Shown here piece after piece: positions 36,966 to 44,751 of a stretch of DNA of 64,000 nucleotides. Within the stretch, counting starts at the first letter, position 1; every line of letters begins with the position of its first letter. The position numbers were made by a program, and so were the translations under genes. This DNA comes from a gamma proteobacterium NOR5-3 (lineage in GTDB: Bacteria; Pseudomonadota; Gammaproteobacteria; Pseudomonadales; Halieaceae): positions 62,001 through 126,000 of the forward strand of contig DS999409.1 of the NCBI GenBank assembly GCA_000158155.1, written 5' to 3'. The notes under the pieces are model-generated. The model saw only the letters and a program-made list of their open reading frames with translations, was not told the DNA's origin and did not search any database.

Positions 36966-39149
36966 GTGCACTCTATACCGTCACGTATCGGCACGTCTGT
37001 TTTGCCAATTCTGTTAATGCTTGCCGCTTGCAGCAGTGATCAGCAAGAAGCCCCCTTGGTCGAGGCGCAAACAGCACCCGATGTCACGCCGGTGAGCACC
37101 GCAGTAACCGCCGAGCGCATCAAAGCCGCCGACTCTACGCCCGGCGAGTGGCTGACTCATGGGCGAACCTATGGCGAGCAGCGCTTCAGCCCGCTGGATC
37201 AGATCAATGCAGACAATGTCCAGGAGCTGGGACTGGCCTGGTATGCCGAACTGCCGACTGATCGCGGTATCGAAACCACGCCGCTTATGGCCGACGGCAA
37301 GCTCTTTGCGACGGCTTCCTGGGGGCACGTGCTGGCTTACGATGCTAAAACCGGCGAAGAACTGTGGCACTTTGACCCCAAGGTTCCCAAAGACTATGGC
37401 GTCCATGCCTGCTGTGATGTTGTTAATCGGGGGGCGGCCCTTTGGGGCAACAATGTGTACGCCGCGAGTATTGACGGCCGATTGCACGCTCTGAACAGAG
37501 ACACTGGCGAGGTTGTCTGGTCGGTGGATACGCGCATTAACACCACTGACTCTTATACGGTGACCGGCGCCCCGCGTATTGTGAATGGCAAAGTCGTTAT
37601 CGGTAACGGTGGTGCGGAGATGTCTGTGCGCGGCTACGTCACGGCGTACGATGCGGTGACCGGTGAACAGGCCTGGCGCTTCTATACCGTGCCGGGTAAT
37701 CCCGCAGACGGTTTTGAGGACGAAACGCAGGAGCGGATCGCAGACACCTGGACCGGCAAGTGGTGGGAGAACGGGAAGGGCGGCGGTACTGCCTGGGACT
37801 CCTTTGCTTTTGACCCCGAGCTTAATCTTTTGTACATCGGCGTGGGTAACGGCGCCAGCTGGAACCAGAAGATTCGCAGCCCCGACGGTGGCGACAATCT
37901 GTTTATTTCCTCTATCGTGGCGGTGGATGCGGACACCGGTGACTATGCCTGGCATTACCAAACCACCCCCGGCGACAATTGGGACTACACCGCAACCCAG
38001 CACATGATTCTCGCTGAGATCCCCATTGATGGAGAGGAGCGCAAGGTGCTGATGCAGGCGCCCAAGAACGGTTTTTTTTATGTCATAGATCGAGCAACCG
38101 GCGAACTGCTGTCGGCGGATAAGTACATGCCGGTTACCTGGGCCACGCATGTCGACATGGAGACCGGGCGTCCCGTAGAGGCTCCAGGCATGCGCGATGG
38201 CAACAGCGATACCAAGGTGTCTCCCGGACCGTCTGGCGCACATAACTGGCATCCCATGACCTATAGCCCGGATACGGGTTTGGTCTACATCCCTGCAAAA
38301 TCTTCTGCTTCCATCTATGCAGACGATTTCCACACGCTTGAGCGCGATTCTGTCTGGCAGCTGAATTTCAACGCCGGGCTTATGGTCAGCCTGCCCGATG
38401 AAGTGCCTGCTTCGGCTCGCGCGGCTATTGGTAAGGCCGAATTGGCCGCAGAACTCATTGCCTGGGACCCGGTCAAGGGGGAGCCTGTATGGAAAAAGTT
38501 GCGCGGGTTTTACTCGGGCTCAGGGCTGTTGTCGACTCACGGTAACCTGTTGTTTCAGGGTGATCTGACCGGCACCTTTAGCGCTTTTGCTGCGGATTCC
38601 GGGGATGAGCTGTGGAGCTATCCGGTGCAGGGTGGGGTTATGGCCTCACCCATTAGCTACACCATCGACGGTGAGCAGTACGTCGCGGTGGCTCAGGGCT
38701 GGGGCGGCGAGACAGGTCTGCCTTTTGGCGCGGTAAGTGGCCCTCAGAACATGATTAACATCAGTCGTCTGATGGTGTTTAAACTCGGTGCGTCTGAAGA
38801 GCTTCCGGAAGTGCCTGTGATGGAGCAGCCGTTACTTGCTGATGGCGTTGAGGTGGCAAGCAGCGAGTTTGTTGAGGCAGGGCGCGAGCTGTACAACCTC
38901 TATTGCGTAGTCTGCCACGGCGGTAACGCCATTAGCGGAGGATTGATTCCGGACCTTCGGTATCGCATTGCACAGATTGAGCCGGCGTGGCAGACCATTG
39001 TCATTGATGGCGGCCTGGCGGCCAACGGCATGCCTGCCTGGAAGGAGTACCTCACTGCTGATGAGGCGGATCTGATTAAGGAGTATGTGAAGCACGAAGC
39101 CGTACTGGGTGCCAAGCGCGGCGAGCAACGTTTGGTTCGCGCTCCTTAG
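36966..39149 (+). CDS. PQQ-dependent alcohol dehydrogenase with C-terminal cytochrome c, lipoprotein
   Basis: Quinohemoprotein dehydrogenase, 727 residues, oxidising an alcohol and passing electrons through PQQ to a fused c-type haem. GTG 36966 gives a lipobox LAAC (Cys22), so it would be anchored in the envelope; most relatives are soluble periplasmic. The eight-bladed propeller shows the vicinal disulphide Cys149-Cys150 (HACCDVV) and the catalytic Asp in GDNWDY (Asp337). The haem site is CVVCH (647-651), and a methionine that could be the sixth ligand lies in NGMPAW. A clear terminator follows. No PQQ synthesis genes are in the window. The alcohol used is unknown. Confidence 0.93.
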   Translation: MHSIPSRIGTSVLPILLMLAACSSDQQEAPLVEAQTAPDVTPVSTAVTAERIKAADSTPGEWLTHGRTYGEQRFSPLDQINADNVQELGLAWYAELPTDRGIETTPLMADGKLFATASWGHVLAYDAKTGEELWHFDPKVPKDYGVHACCDVVNRGAALWGNNVYAASIDGRLHALNRDTGEVVWSVDTRINTTDSYTVTGAPRIVNGKVVIGNGGAEMSVRGYVTAYDAVTGEQAWRFYTVPGNPADGFEDETQERIADTWTGKWWENGKGGGTAWDSFAFDPELNLLYIGVGNGASWNQKIRSPDGGDNLFISSIVAVDADTGDYAWHYQTTPGDNWDYTATQHMILAEIPIDGEERKVLMQAPKNGFFYVIDRATGELLSADKYMPVTWATHVDMETGRPVEAPGMRDGNSDTKVSPGPSGAHNWHPMTYSPDTGLVYIPAKSSASIYADDFHTLERDSVWQLNFNAGLMVSLPDEVPASARAAIGKAELAAELIAWDPVKGEPVWKKLRGFYSGSGLLSTHGNLLFQGDLTGTFSAFAADSGDELWSYPVQGGVMASPISYTIDGEQYVAVAQGWGGETGLPFGAVSGPQNMINISRLMVFKLGASEELPEVPVMEQPLLADGVEVASSEFVEAGRELYNLYCVVCHGGNAISGGLIPDLRYRIAQIEPAWQTIVIDGGLAANGMPAWKEYLTADEADLIKEYVKHEAVLGAKRGEQRLVRAP

Positions 39150-39168
39150 CCAGTCGATGTGCTGCATC

Positions 39169-39196
39169 AAAAGCCGTCATTCGTGACGGCTTTTTT
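39169..39196 (+). terminator. Rho-independent terminator after the PQQ dehydrogenase gene
   Basis: Stem AAGCCGTCA/TGACGGCTT with the very stable TTCG tetraloop, followed by a T-run. It starts 20 bp after the stop at 39149. Confidence 0.93.
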
Positions 39197-39383
39197 CGTT
39201 TGGTTTGAGTAACCAGGGCGCACCCGCCCTCAGAATCGATAAACCGTTTCGTGAATGCGACAGGCTGCATGTTCTTGCATTGATCTGCTAAGGCTTTCAT
39301 CGAATCATAGTCCCCGGTATTGCCCTGGCATACCGACACAGTCGACCGCGTCGATTTCTGCATACTTATATAGAGGAAAAACC

Positions 39384-39749
39384 GTGAAGCCTTTTGTGAA
39401 CCTATGTCTTGTGGCGCTTATCTCCCTGGGAACCACCGGCTGCGTATTTATCGACGGCGAGTATGTAAAGCATGACGACTGGCGTGACGATCAAAGGAAC
39501 AACCGGGAAATGATCAGTCAGTTGGAGATTGGCTCGACGCGCACGGCGGTAGTAAAGAGTTTGGGCACACCGTCAGATTCTGAAGCGTTTACTCAGGATG
39601 GTGAGGAAGTGCGAGTGCTGTTCTACCCGACTCAGCGTAAACATTCTGACGGTGAAACCACTCGCGATGAGACCACTGCGGTGATCTTCAAGAACGATGT
39701 TCTTGTTGGTTGGGGCGATCGGCAGTACGCCGAAATCCGCCGGCAATAA
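39384..39749 (+). CDS. DUF3192 family lipoprotein
   Basis: Small envelope lipoprotein of 121 residues. I start at GTG 39384, preceded by AGAGGA at 7 bases; the longer open frame from 39255 is not supported and would cover the terminator side. Cys20 in TTGC is the lipobox. The mature domain has QLEIGSTRTAVVKSLGTPS, an SmpA/OmlA-like helix-turn part, then LFYPTQRKHSDGETTRDETT and the ending VGWGDRQYAEI. This order matches DUF3192 proteins of Vibrio and other gammaproteobacteria, whose function is not known. Monocistronic, converging with the BtrH-like gene 30 bp away. Confidence 0.88.
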   Translation: MKPFVNLCLVALISLGTTGCVFIDGEYVKHDDWRDDQRNNREMISQLEIGSTRTAVVKSLGTPSDSEAFTQDGEEVRVLFYPTQRKHSDGETTRDETTAVIFKNDVLVGWGDRQYAEIRRQ

Positions 39750-39779
39750 AGCATCGTCTGTGCCGGTGGTGCGGTCGGC

Positions 39780-40832
39780 CTAGCCGGCTCTGAGTACCGT
39801 ATCGGCCAAGTGCCCGAACAGCGAGTATTCCTGTTCGAAAATATCTTCTAGCTGCAATTGAGCGCGCTGCCAGTGTCCCGCGTCTTTTGGCGCAGCCACG
39901 ATGGCCTGCATAATAGGAGATAGCTCGTTCCAGCCTTTTGCAGCACCTTCGGCAAGCGCTACGGTGGTGGGGCCTACCAGATCAGGGCGCTGTACCGCTG
40001 CCCAGCGCATGAATGCCGCGTAGTGATCTCTAAAGAATCCGCCGCCGGTGCCAAACTTGATAATGGCATTGTCGAGATACTGCGCATGTGCGCGGGGGTC
40101 ATCCAGTTCTGCCCAGCCCGGTAGCTTCTTGGCAAGCATGCGCAAGCCCTCGAGGCCTACTTCCAGGTCGCCCTTGGTGTTTCCACGCATCGCCGCCATA
40201 AGCTCTTTTTGGCTGCTGTCAAAGTTCAGCATCCTGCCCACGGTTTTTCGAAGCGCGAGCCCGCAGGCATCGGGCAAGCTGTGGCGAACCTGTGTCGAAT
40301 GGAATTTCCCCCAGGTATTAAACGTGGACATGCCCACCGGTGGATTCCGGCTGAGCCTTACACCCTCGGTGGAGCAGGTTTGTGTTTCTTCATCCGTGCG
40401 ATCGGCGACATAGACTTCGTCCCGCTCATCATCAAAGCCCAGCAGCACAAAGCGGTGACCCGGAAAATGAACCTTGAACTTGCGGTAATCCAGGTAGTAG
40501 ATGTCACCGGAGAGCATAGTGGGGCGTCCGGCGATAACCTCCTGGCGCACCTCTTCCCAGGCTTGCGCATCGTCGGGCTGCGCAGTTTCGCGATAGTCGA
40601 TGCCCAGCGCGTCGGTCACATCCGTTTCAAAAGATGAGCCGCGTCCAAAGCACATATAGGGAGGGTCGGCGTGGGGGTAATCGAAGTACACGCTATCAAG
40701 GCCTGAGCCCAGACCAAAGACAACGCCCTCGTCCAGCTCCAAACCCGTGTAGTGATAGATGAGATTACGCATGGAGCCGCTGCCACAGTGACCCGCGGTG
40801 AGATTTCGATAGTTATCTATAAGGACTCGCAT
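39780..40832 (-). CDS. BtrH N-terminal/DUF4872 domain protein
   Basis: A 350-residue cytosolic protein. The N-terminal half starts with a papain-like Cys region TAGHCGSGSMRNLIYHYTG and continues with a His segment VHFPGHRFVLLGFDDERDEVYVADR, the layout of the BtrH N-terminal domain, related to the C39-like cysteine fold. BtrH transfers a glutamyl-aminobutyryl side chain in butirosin synthesis. The C-terminal half is helical and matches the DUF4872 style (GGGFFRDHYAAFMRWAA). No antibiotic or peptide pathway is next to it, so it is a stand-alone member with unknown acyl donor and acceptor. The family call is good, the reaction is open. Confidence 0.82.
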   Translation of the reverse strand: MRVLIDNYRNLTAGHCGSGSMRNLIYHYTGLELDEGVVFGLGSGLDSVYFDYPHADPPYMCFGRGSSFETDVTDALGIDYRETAQPDDAQAWEEVRQEVIAGRPTMLSGDIYYLDYRKFKVHFPGHRFVLLGFDDERDEVYVADRTDEETQTCSTEGVRLSRNPPVGMSTFNTWGKFHSTQVRHSLPDACGLALRKTVGRMLNFDSSQKELMAAMRGNTKGDLEVGLEGLRMLAKKLPGWAELDDPRAHAQYLDNAIIKFGTGGGFFRDHYAAFMRWAAVQRPDLVGPTTVALAEGAAKGWNELSPIMQAIVAAPKDAGHWQRAQLQLEDIFEQEYSLFGHLADTVLRAG

Positions 40833-40881
40833 GGCGTTTAGTATCCCGCGTGGAGCGGCACGGTGCTCATCACCTGCCTGA

Positions 40882-41283
40882 TCATATTTTGCGAGCGGGG
40901 GTCACCCCTGCGACGTAAAGCAGGCCTGCCATAATCGCCATGTTCTTGATGAAGTTCTGCATCTCATGGGCGCGTTGCAAACCCTCTTCCATGCTCCAAA
41001 AATCGTGCATGTAAATGCTTATCACCAGAGTAAGGCCCGCGAGTACAAATGCCATGATCTGGGTGCGCCAGCCGGCCACCAGACTCGCACCACAGAACAG
41101 TTGCAGGATGATGGTCAGTATCAGCAGCGGCTGCACGAAGGGCACTCCGTGGGCATTCATATATTCAACCATGCCTGAGAAACCGGTGATCTTGGTGATG
41201 CCCGGTAGGATGAAGTACAGCCCAAGCAAGCCCCGTCCTGCTAGAAGCATCGAACGCTGAGCAATCTGAATCATATCGTTCAT
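40882..41283 (-). CDS. DoxX family membrane protein
   Basis: A 133-residue protein with four membrane segments. The first helix carries LGLYFILPGITKITGF, the usual DoxX start, followed by MVEYMNAHGVPFVQPL and LFCGASLVAGWRTQ. DoxX proteins are small quinone-related or redox-support membrane proteins, and their precise role differs among members. The gene lies 5 bp after the S4-domain gene and is probably co-transcribed with it. Confidence 0.9.
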   Translation of the reverse strand: MNDMIQIAQRSMLLAGRGLLGLYFILPGITKITGFSGMVEYMNAHGVPFVQPLLILTIILQLFCGASLVAGWRTQIMAFVLAGLTLVISIYMHDFWSMEEGLQRAHEMQNFIKNMAIMAGLLYVAGVTPARKI

Positions 41284-41288
41284 AAGCT

Positions 41289-41501
41289 TTATACCAACTG
41301 CAGTTGAAGGGTCTCGGCGCGGAACTCGATGATGTCGCCGTTGAGCATTTTACGCCGTCTTCGGGTCTCGATTTCGCCATTAACGGCAACCTGACCGTCG
41401 CCGATCAGCAGCTTTGCCTCGCCGCCGGTGGCAACAAGTCCTTCGAACTTGAGTATCTTGTATAGCTCCACAGGTTCTTTTGTAATTTCGATAATGCGCA
41501 T
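41289..41501 (-). CDS. S4-domain RNA-binding protein, YbcJ-like
   Basis: Only 70 residues, nearly all one S4 RNA-binding domain: LVATGGEAKLLIGDGQVAVNGE followed by the basic patch TRRRRKM. Length and sequence order fit the YbcJ group, found in many gammaproteobacteria and thought to bind structured RNA, perhaps ribosomal. The upstream region carries three 11-bp tandem repeats ending about 20 bp before the start codon. Likely first gene of a two-gene operon with doxX. Confidence 0.9.
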   Translation of the reverse strand: MRIIEITKEPVELYKILKFEGLVATGGEAKLLIGDGQVAVNGEIETRRRRKMLNGDIIEFRAETLQLQLV

Positions 41502-41520
41502 GTGATGCCTTGTGTAGTGC

Positions 41521-41553
41521 TGCGATAGTGCTGCGATAGCGCTGCGATAGTGC
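41521..41553. repeat. Three 11-bp tandem repeats upstream of the S4-domain gene
   Basis: TGCGATAGTGC, TGCGATAGCGC and TGCGATAGTGC in direct succession, with partial copies at both ends. The period equals about one DNA turn. The array begins 20 bp upstream of the S4 gene start (41501), inside its expected promoter or leader. Confidence 0.85.
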
Positions 41554-41735
41554 GGCGAGGATTGGCGTTAGTCGTCGCCAAGCCATAGGTTCGGTGTGTG
41601 AGTGTACCTTGTCAGCCGGCTCTAATGCGTCGCACAGGTGTATAAAGCCTTGTCACACTTGGCTTCAGGCCGATATTCTCTGGTGGCTGGTACTTGCTTT
41701 TGCTACGGTGGTCACTGCACTAACTAAGGTTGCAC

Positions 41736-43088
41736 ATGAGTCTATTTAGCGAGCTACATCGCCGCAACGTCGTCCGGGTGGGCATAGCCTACACGGTGGT
41801 CGCCTGGCTGTTGCTGCAAGTGGCTGATGTGGTCATGGAGAACATCGGTGCGCCTGACTGGGTGATGCAGGCCCTGCTGTTTTTGTTGCTGCTGGGATTG
41901 CTGCCGGCGCTGATTTTTGCCTGGGTGTTTGAACTTACGCCTGAGGGCATAAAGCGGGAGTCCGAGATCGCTGAGGGCGTGTCGGTGGTGCATCAAACCC
42001 GCCGCAAGCTCGATACCTTAATCATTGTCACGCTGGTGGTTGCCGTGGCCTACCTGTTTTGGGAAGGGCGCCTGCGCGAGCCTTCTACCGATGCGCCCAC
42101 GACGGCGTTTGAGCAGGGCGCTGGTGGCGAGCAGAAACTCACGGGTATGGACGCTCTGCGTGAGCAGACTGAAATTGCGGCGCGGGTAAAAAACAGCGCC
42201 GACGCGGATGGTAAAACCTCGATTGCAGTACTGCCTTTTGTAAATCTGTCGTCGGATCCCGAGCAGGAGTATTTTTCTGACGGTATCTCCGAGGAGCTGC
42301 TCAACGTGCTGGCCCAGATTCCGGCGCTCAGGGTTGCGGCGCGTACCTCCTCGTTTCAGTTTAAGGGTGATAACCGTGACATCGGCGAAATCGCTGACTT
42401 ACTTAAAGTTGGTCACGTTCTTGAGGGGTCGGTGCGTAAGGCCGGCACCCGTCTGCGGATTACCGCTCAGCTTATTGAAGCCGAAGATGGATTTCATCTT
42501 TGGTCCGAGACCTACGATCGTGAGCTCGAAGACGTGTTTGCGATTCAGGACGATATCTCGAAAGCGATTGCCGACGCCCTAACCGCCGAGCTGGGACTGA
42601 AAGCGGAACTATCGCCCGGTGCCAGCAAGGCCACGGCAAATACGGCGGCCTACGAGGCTTTTCTTAAAGGGCGGGCCTTGGTCAATCAGCGGGGCAATCA
42701 GGCGATTACCGCCGGGGTGCGTGAGCTCGAGCGCGCCGTGCGTCTGGACCCCAACTACGCGCCTGCTCGGGCGCAGCTGGCCATTGGTATAACTTTGCTG
42801 GCGGCGTCAACGGGTACCTATGGCGATTTGACAATTGACGAGGTAAATGAACGCGCCGGAGAACAGATTGCGGCAGCCGAAAAGCTCGATGATGACTTTG
42901 CCGAGCTCTGGGCCGCGCGAGCGATTCTTGCCAGAGTAAACTTTGATCCCCGGAGTTACCTTAAGTACAGCGAGCAAGCGTTGGCCATACGGCCCAACTA
43001 TGCCGACGCCCTGAATTGGCGTGTGAATGCGCTCAATGGATTGGGTCTTGCTGAGCAGGCAGTGCAGGCACGAGAGGAGCTACTGTAG
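41736..43088 (+). CDS. Membrane TolB-like/TPR protein, N-terminal part ended by an in-frame TAG
   Basis: The protein begins with a conserved segment SLFSELHRRNVVRVGIAY and two membrane helices (about 15-75), then a third helix near 95-110. A TolB N-terminal-like domain (FlgO-like, about 160-290) follows, with SIAVLPFVNLSSDPEQEYFSDG cut short here by family norm as VLPFVNLSSDPEQEYFSDG. TPR repeats start near 310. This is the architecture often labelled adenylate cyclase or TolB-like TPR protein, without a cyclase domain. ATG 41736 is preferred over the TTG at 41730. The frame ends at TAG 43086 after LLGL-like LAEQAVQAREELL, in the middle of the TPR array. Coding resumes in the same frame right after it. 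Confidence 0.85.
   Translation: MSLFSELHRRNVVRVGIAYTVVAWLLLQVADVVMENIGAPDWVMQALLFLLLLGLLPALIFAWVFELTPEGIKRESEIAEGVSVVHQTRRKLDTLIIVTLVVAVAYLFWEGRLREPSTDAPTTAFEQGAGGEQKLTGMDALREQTEIAARVKNSADADGKTSIAVLPFVNLSSDPEQEYFSDGISEELLNVLAQIPALRVAARTSSFQFKGDNRDIGEIADLLKVGHVLEGSVRKAGTRLRITAQLIEAEDGFHLWSETYDRELEDVFAIQDDISKAIADALTAELGLKAELSPGASKATANTAAYEAFLKGRALVNQRGNQAITAGVRELERAVRLDPNYAPARAQLAIGITLLAASTGTYGDLTIDEVNERAGEQIAAAEKLDDDFAELWAARAILARVNFDPRSYLKYSEQALAIRPNYADALNWRVNALNGLGLAEQAVQAREELL
43086..43088 (+). other. In-frame TAG inside the TolB/TPR gene
   Basis: Reads GAG CTA CTG TAG ATA GAT CCG. TPR proteins of this type normally have a residue such as Gln, Glu or Ala before IDPLS. A single change (for example CAG or GAG to TAG) would explain it. 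Confidence 0.9.
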
Positions 43089-44006
43089 ATAGATCCGCTG
43101 AGTGTTATTGGACGTCTCAACGCCGTAACGTTTATTGCAATTGCAGGAGAGTCCGAGCGCGCTTTAGCGATTGCGCGCTCTCTTGCAGCGCAGTCGCTTT
43201 GGGCGAGTCATGTGGCACAAGCCCGAGCTTACCGAAGCGAGGGACAGTATGGCCGGCAATTGGAACAGTTGTTGTTGGCATATGCGCTGGATGCTCGAGA
43301 TCTGCTGGTTAACTTTGAGATTTCCGAGGTGTTTTCTGTCGCAGGCCTGTATGAGGAGAGCTTGCGTATCGACCGGAACGTGCGCCCCTGGGCGCTGTTG
43401 AATGCAGCGAAGTTCGAAGAAGCCGAACAAGCGATTCGACAAGAGCTGGCGGCAGACCCTCAATCTCTGGAACTCTCTAGCGGTCTGGCCGCGAGCATCT
43501 ACTATCAGGATCGTTTTGCCGAGGCGATTGAGCAGTGGCAGCCAGCGCTGATCCGCACAAATTTTGGCGAGGCGGTGTATTCAAATGGTGGCAATCTCCC
43601 CACCGCACAGCTCGTTTACTCCCTGCAGCGCGTCGGCGAAATGGAGGCTGCAAGTAAACATCTGGCAGTTTTGGAAGAGCTTTTACGTAGCGAGGGTGCC
43701 GCAGGACTTAAGCACCGCTGGTGGTTCTATGGAAAGACCTTGCTGGCGATACTTAAAAACGATAAGCCTGCGGCTTTGGAGGCTCTGCAACAAGCCGACG
43801 CCATGGGCTTGGAGCGTCCCGATGTGTTGGATGAGCCCATACTGGATGTCATCCGAACTGAACCCGCTTTTGAGATTGTGCGCCAAAACGTTGCCGGGCG
43901 CGCTGCCGATAATCGACAGGCCGTGTTAACACTGATTTGTCAGAATAACCCCGTGCCCGATCATTGGCGGCCCCTGGAGGCTACCTGTTTGGACGTAGGG
44001 CGCTAG
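43089..44006 (+). pseudogene. C-terminal TPR part of the interrupted gene
   Basis: Same frame as the upstream part, directly continuing with IDPLSVIGRLNAVTF, a standard TPR consensus (DPLS...), to the stop at 44006. It adds about 305 residues with several helical repeats (WASHVAQARAYRSEGQYGRQ, AKFEEAEQAIRQELAADPQS). There is no ribosome site or start until an in-frame codon near 43212, so this part is probably not translated unless the TAG is read through. Together both parts give 756 residues plus the stop position, a usual size for this family. Whether the TAG is real or an assembly error cannot be told from here. Confidence 0.8.
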
Positions 44007-44036
44007 ATAATTCTGCGTATAGAGAGTGGAGAGTTG

Positions 44037-44732
44037 ATGCAAATCTCGCGTTGTTTGCTGGCCTGTATTCTGACCACAGGCTGTTCTGTGGTCGCCGCCG
44101 ACTTTGATACGCAGTCGGCCTGTGAGCGACTACAGAGGCCCAACATTGACTGCGCTTGTGTCGCCGAGCGTCTCGAGAGTTTCAATCAGTTGTCGCCCAA
44201 CGCCGGAGCGGTGGAGGTGATTAATCAGGGCTATCTTTACGCCCTGGGGCAGGACAACAACTACGAGGAGGCTTTAGTAGCGGCCATGAGCAATCCCATG
44301 GCTGCCATCGGAATGATGCAGGCCTACGACTCCGTAGGTGGTCGTCCAGAAAATGTTACCGATTACGAAGAGGGCTGCGTTATCTCTGGTGCAGACAAAC
44401 CGACGCTAACCCCGACTAAGTCGTCCGCGGCAATAGACCAGTACATTGCCGGCTGCGTGAGAGCGTCAGGTGATCAGCGTTTTTGCAGCTGTGATGCTTC
44501 GCGAAAGTCAGAGCGTCTTAGTGCTGAAGAATTCGAGGCTTATTATCGATCTTTTGCGGATTACAGCGACGATGACGCCAGGAGCCTCGACGAGCTTGCT
44601 TCCATGCGCGGCAAGGCCATGAATATGTCTGCCGCTGAGTTTCAGGATTTGCAGGGAAGTGCGCGCGCCAAGATCGCACCGTTCGAAGATGCCGATGCTA
44701 ACTACTGTGGCGCGCTGTTGTGGGCTGAATAG
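44037..44732 (+). CDS. Two-module cysteine-rich exported protein, unknown family
   Basis: A 231-residue protein with a hydrophobic leader ending about Ala21. LTTGC (Cys16) could be a weak lipobox. The mature part is built from two similar modules. Each begins with C-x9-C-x-C (CERLQRPNIDCAC and CVRASGDQRFCSC), continues with an acidic helical stretch of about 65-75 residues and closes with a fourth cysteine (EEGC and NYC). Four cysteines per module suggest two disulphides each, so it should fold in the periplasm. I recognise no family and no catalytic motif. GGAG stands before ATG 44037. It follows the interrupted TPR gene by 30 bp and may share its transcript. Confidence 0.75.
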   Translation: MQISRCLLACILTTGCSVVAADFDTQSACERLQRPNIDCACVAERLESFNQLSPNAGAVEVINQGYLYALGQDNNYEEALVAAMSNPMAAIGMMQAYDSVGGRPENVTDYEEGCVISGADKPTLTPTKSSAAIDQYIAGCVRASGDQRFCSCDASRKSERLSAEEFEAYYRSFADYSDDDARSLDELASMRGKAMNMSAAEFQDLQGSARAKIAPFEDADANYCGALLWAE

Positions 44733-44751
44733 TGGGCAGATTAGCGGCGGG

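Noticed and set aside
37014-38333. 439-codon open frame antisense to the PQQ dehydrogenase gene
   Set aside because: It lies entirely inside a gene with clear motifs, has no family signature and is rich in His, Arg and Gly. It is a by-product of high GC at codon third positions.
43086-43088. Selenocysteine or pyrrolysine reading of the in-frame stop
   Set aside because: The codon is TAG, not TGA, the site is a TPR linker without redox or methylamine context, and no SECIS-like hairpin or PylT-type gene is visible.
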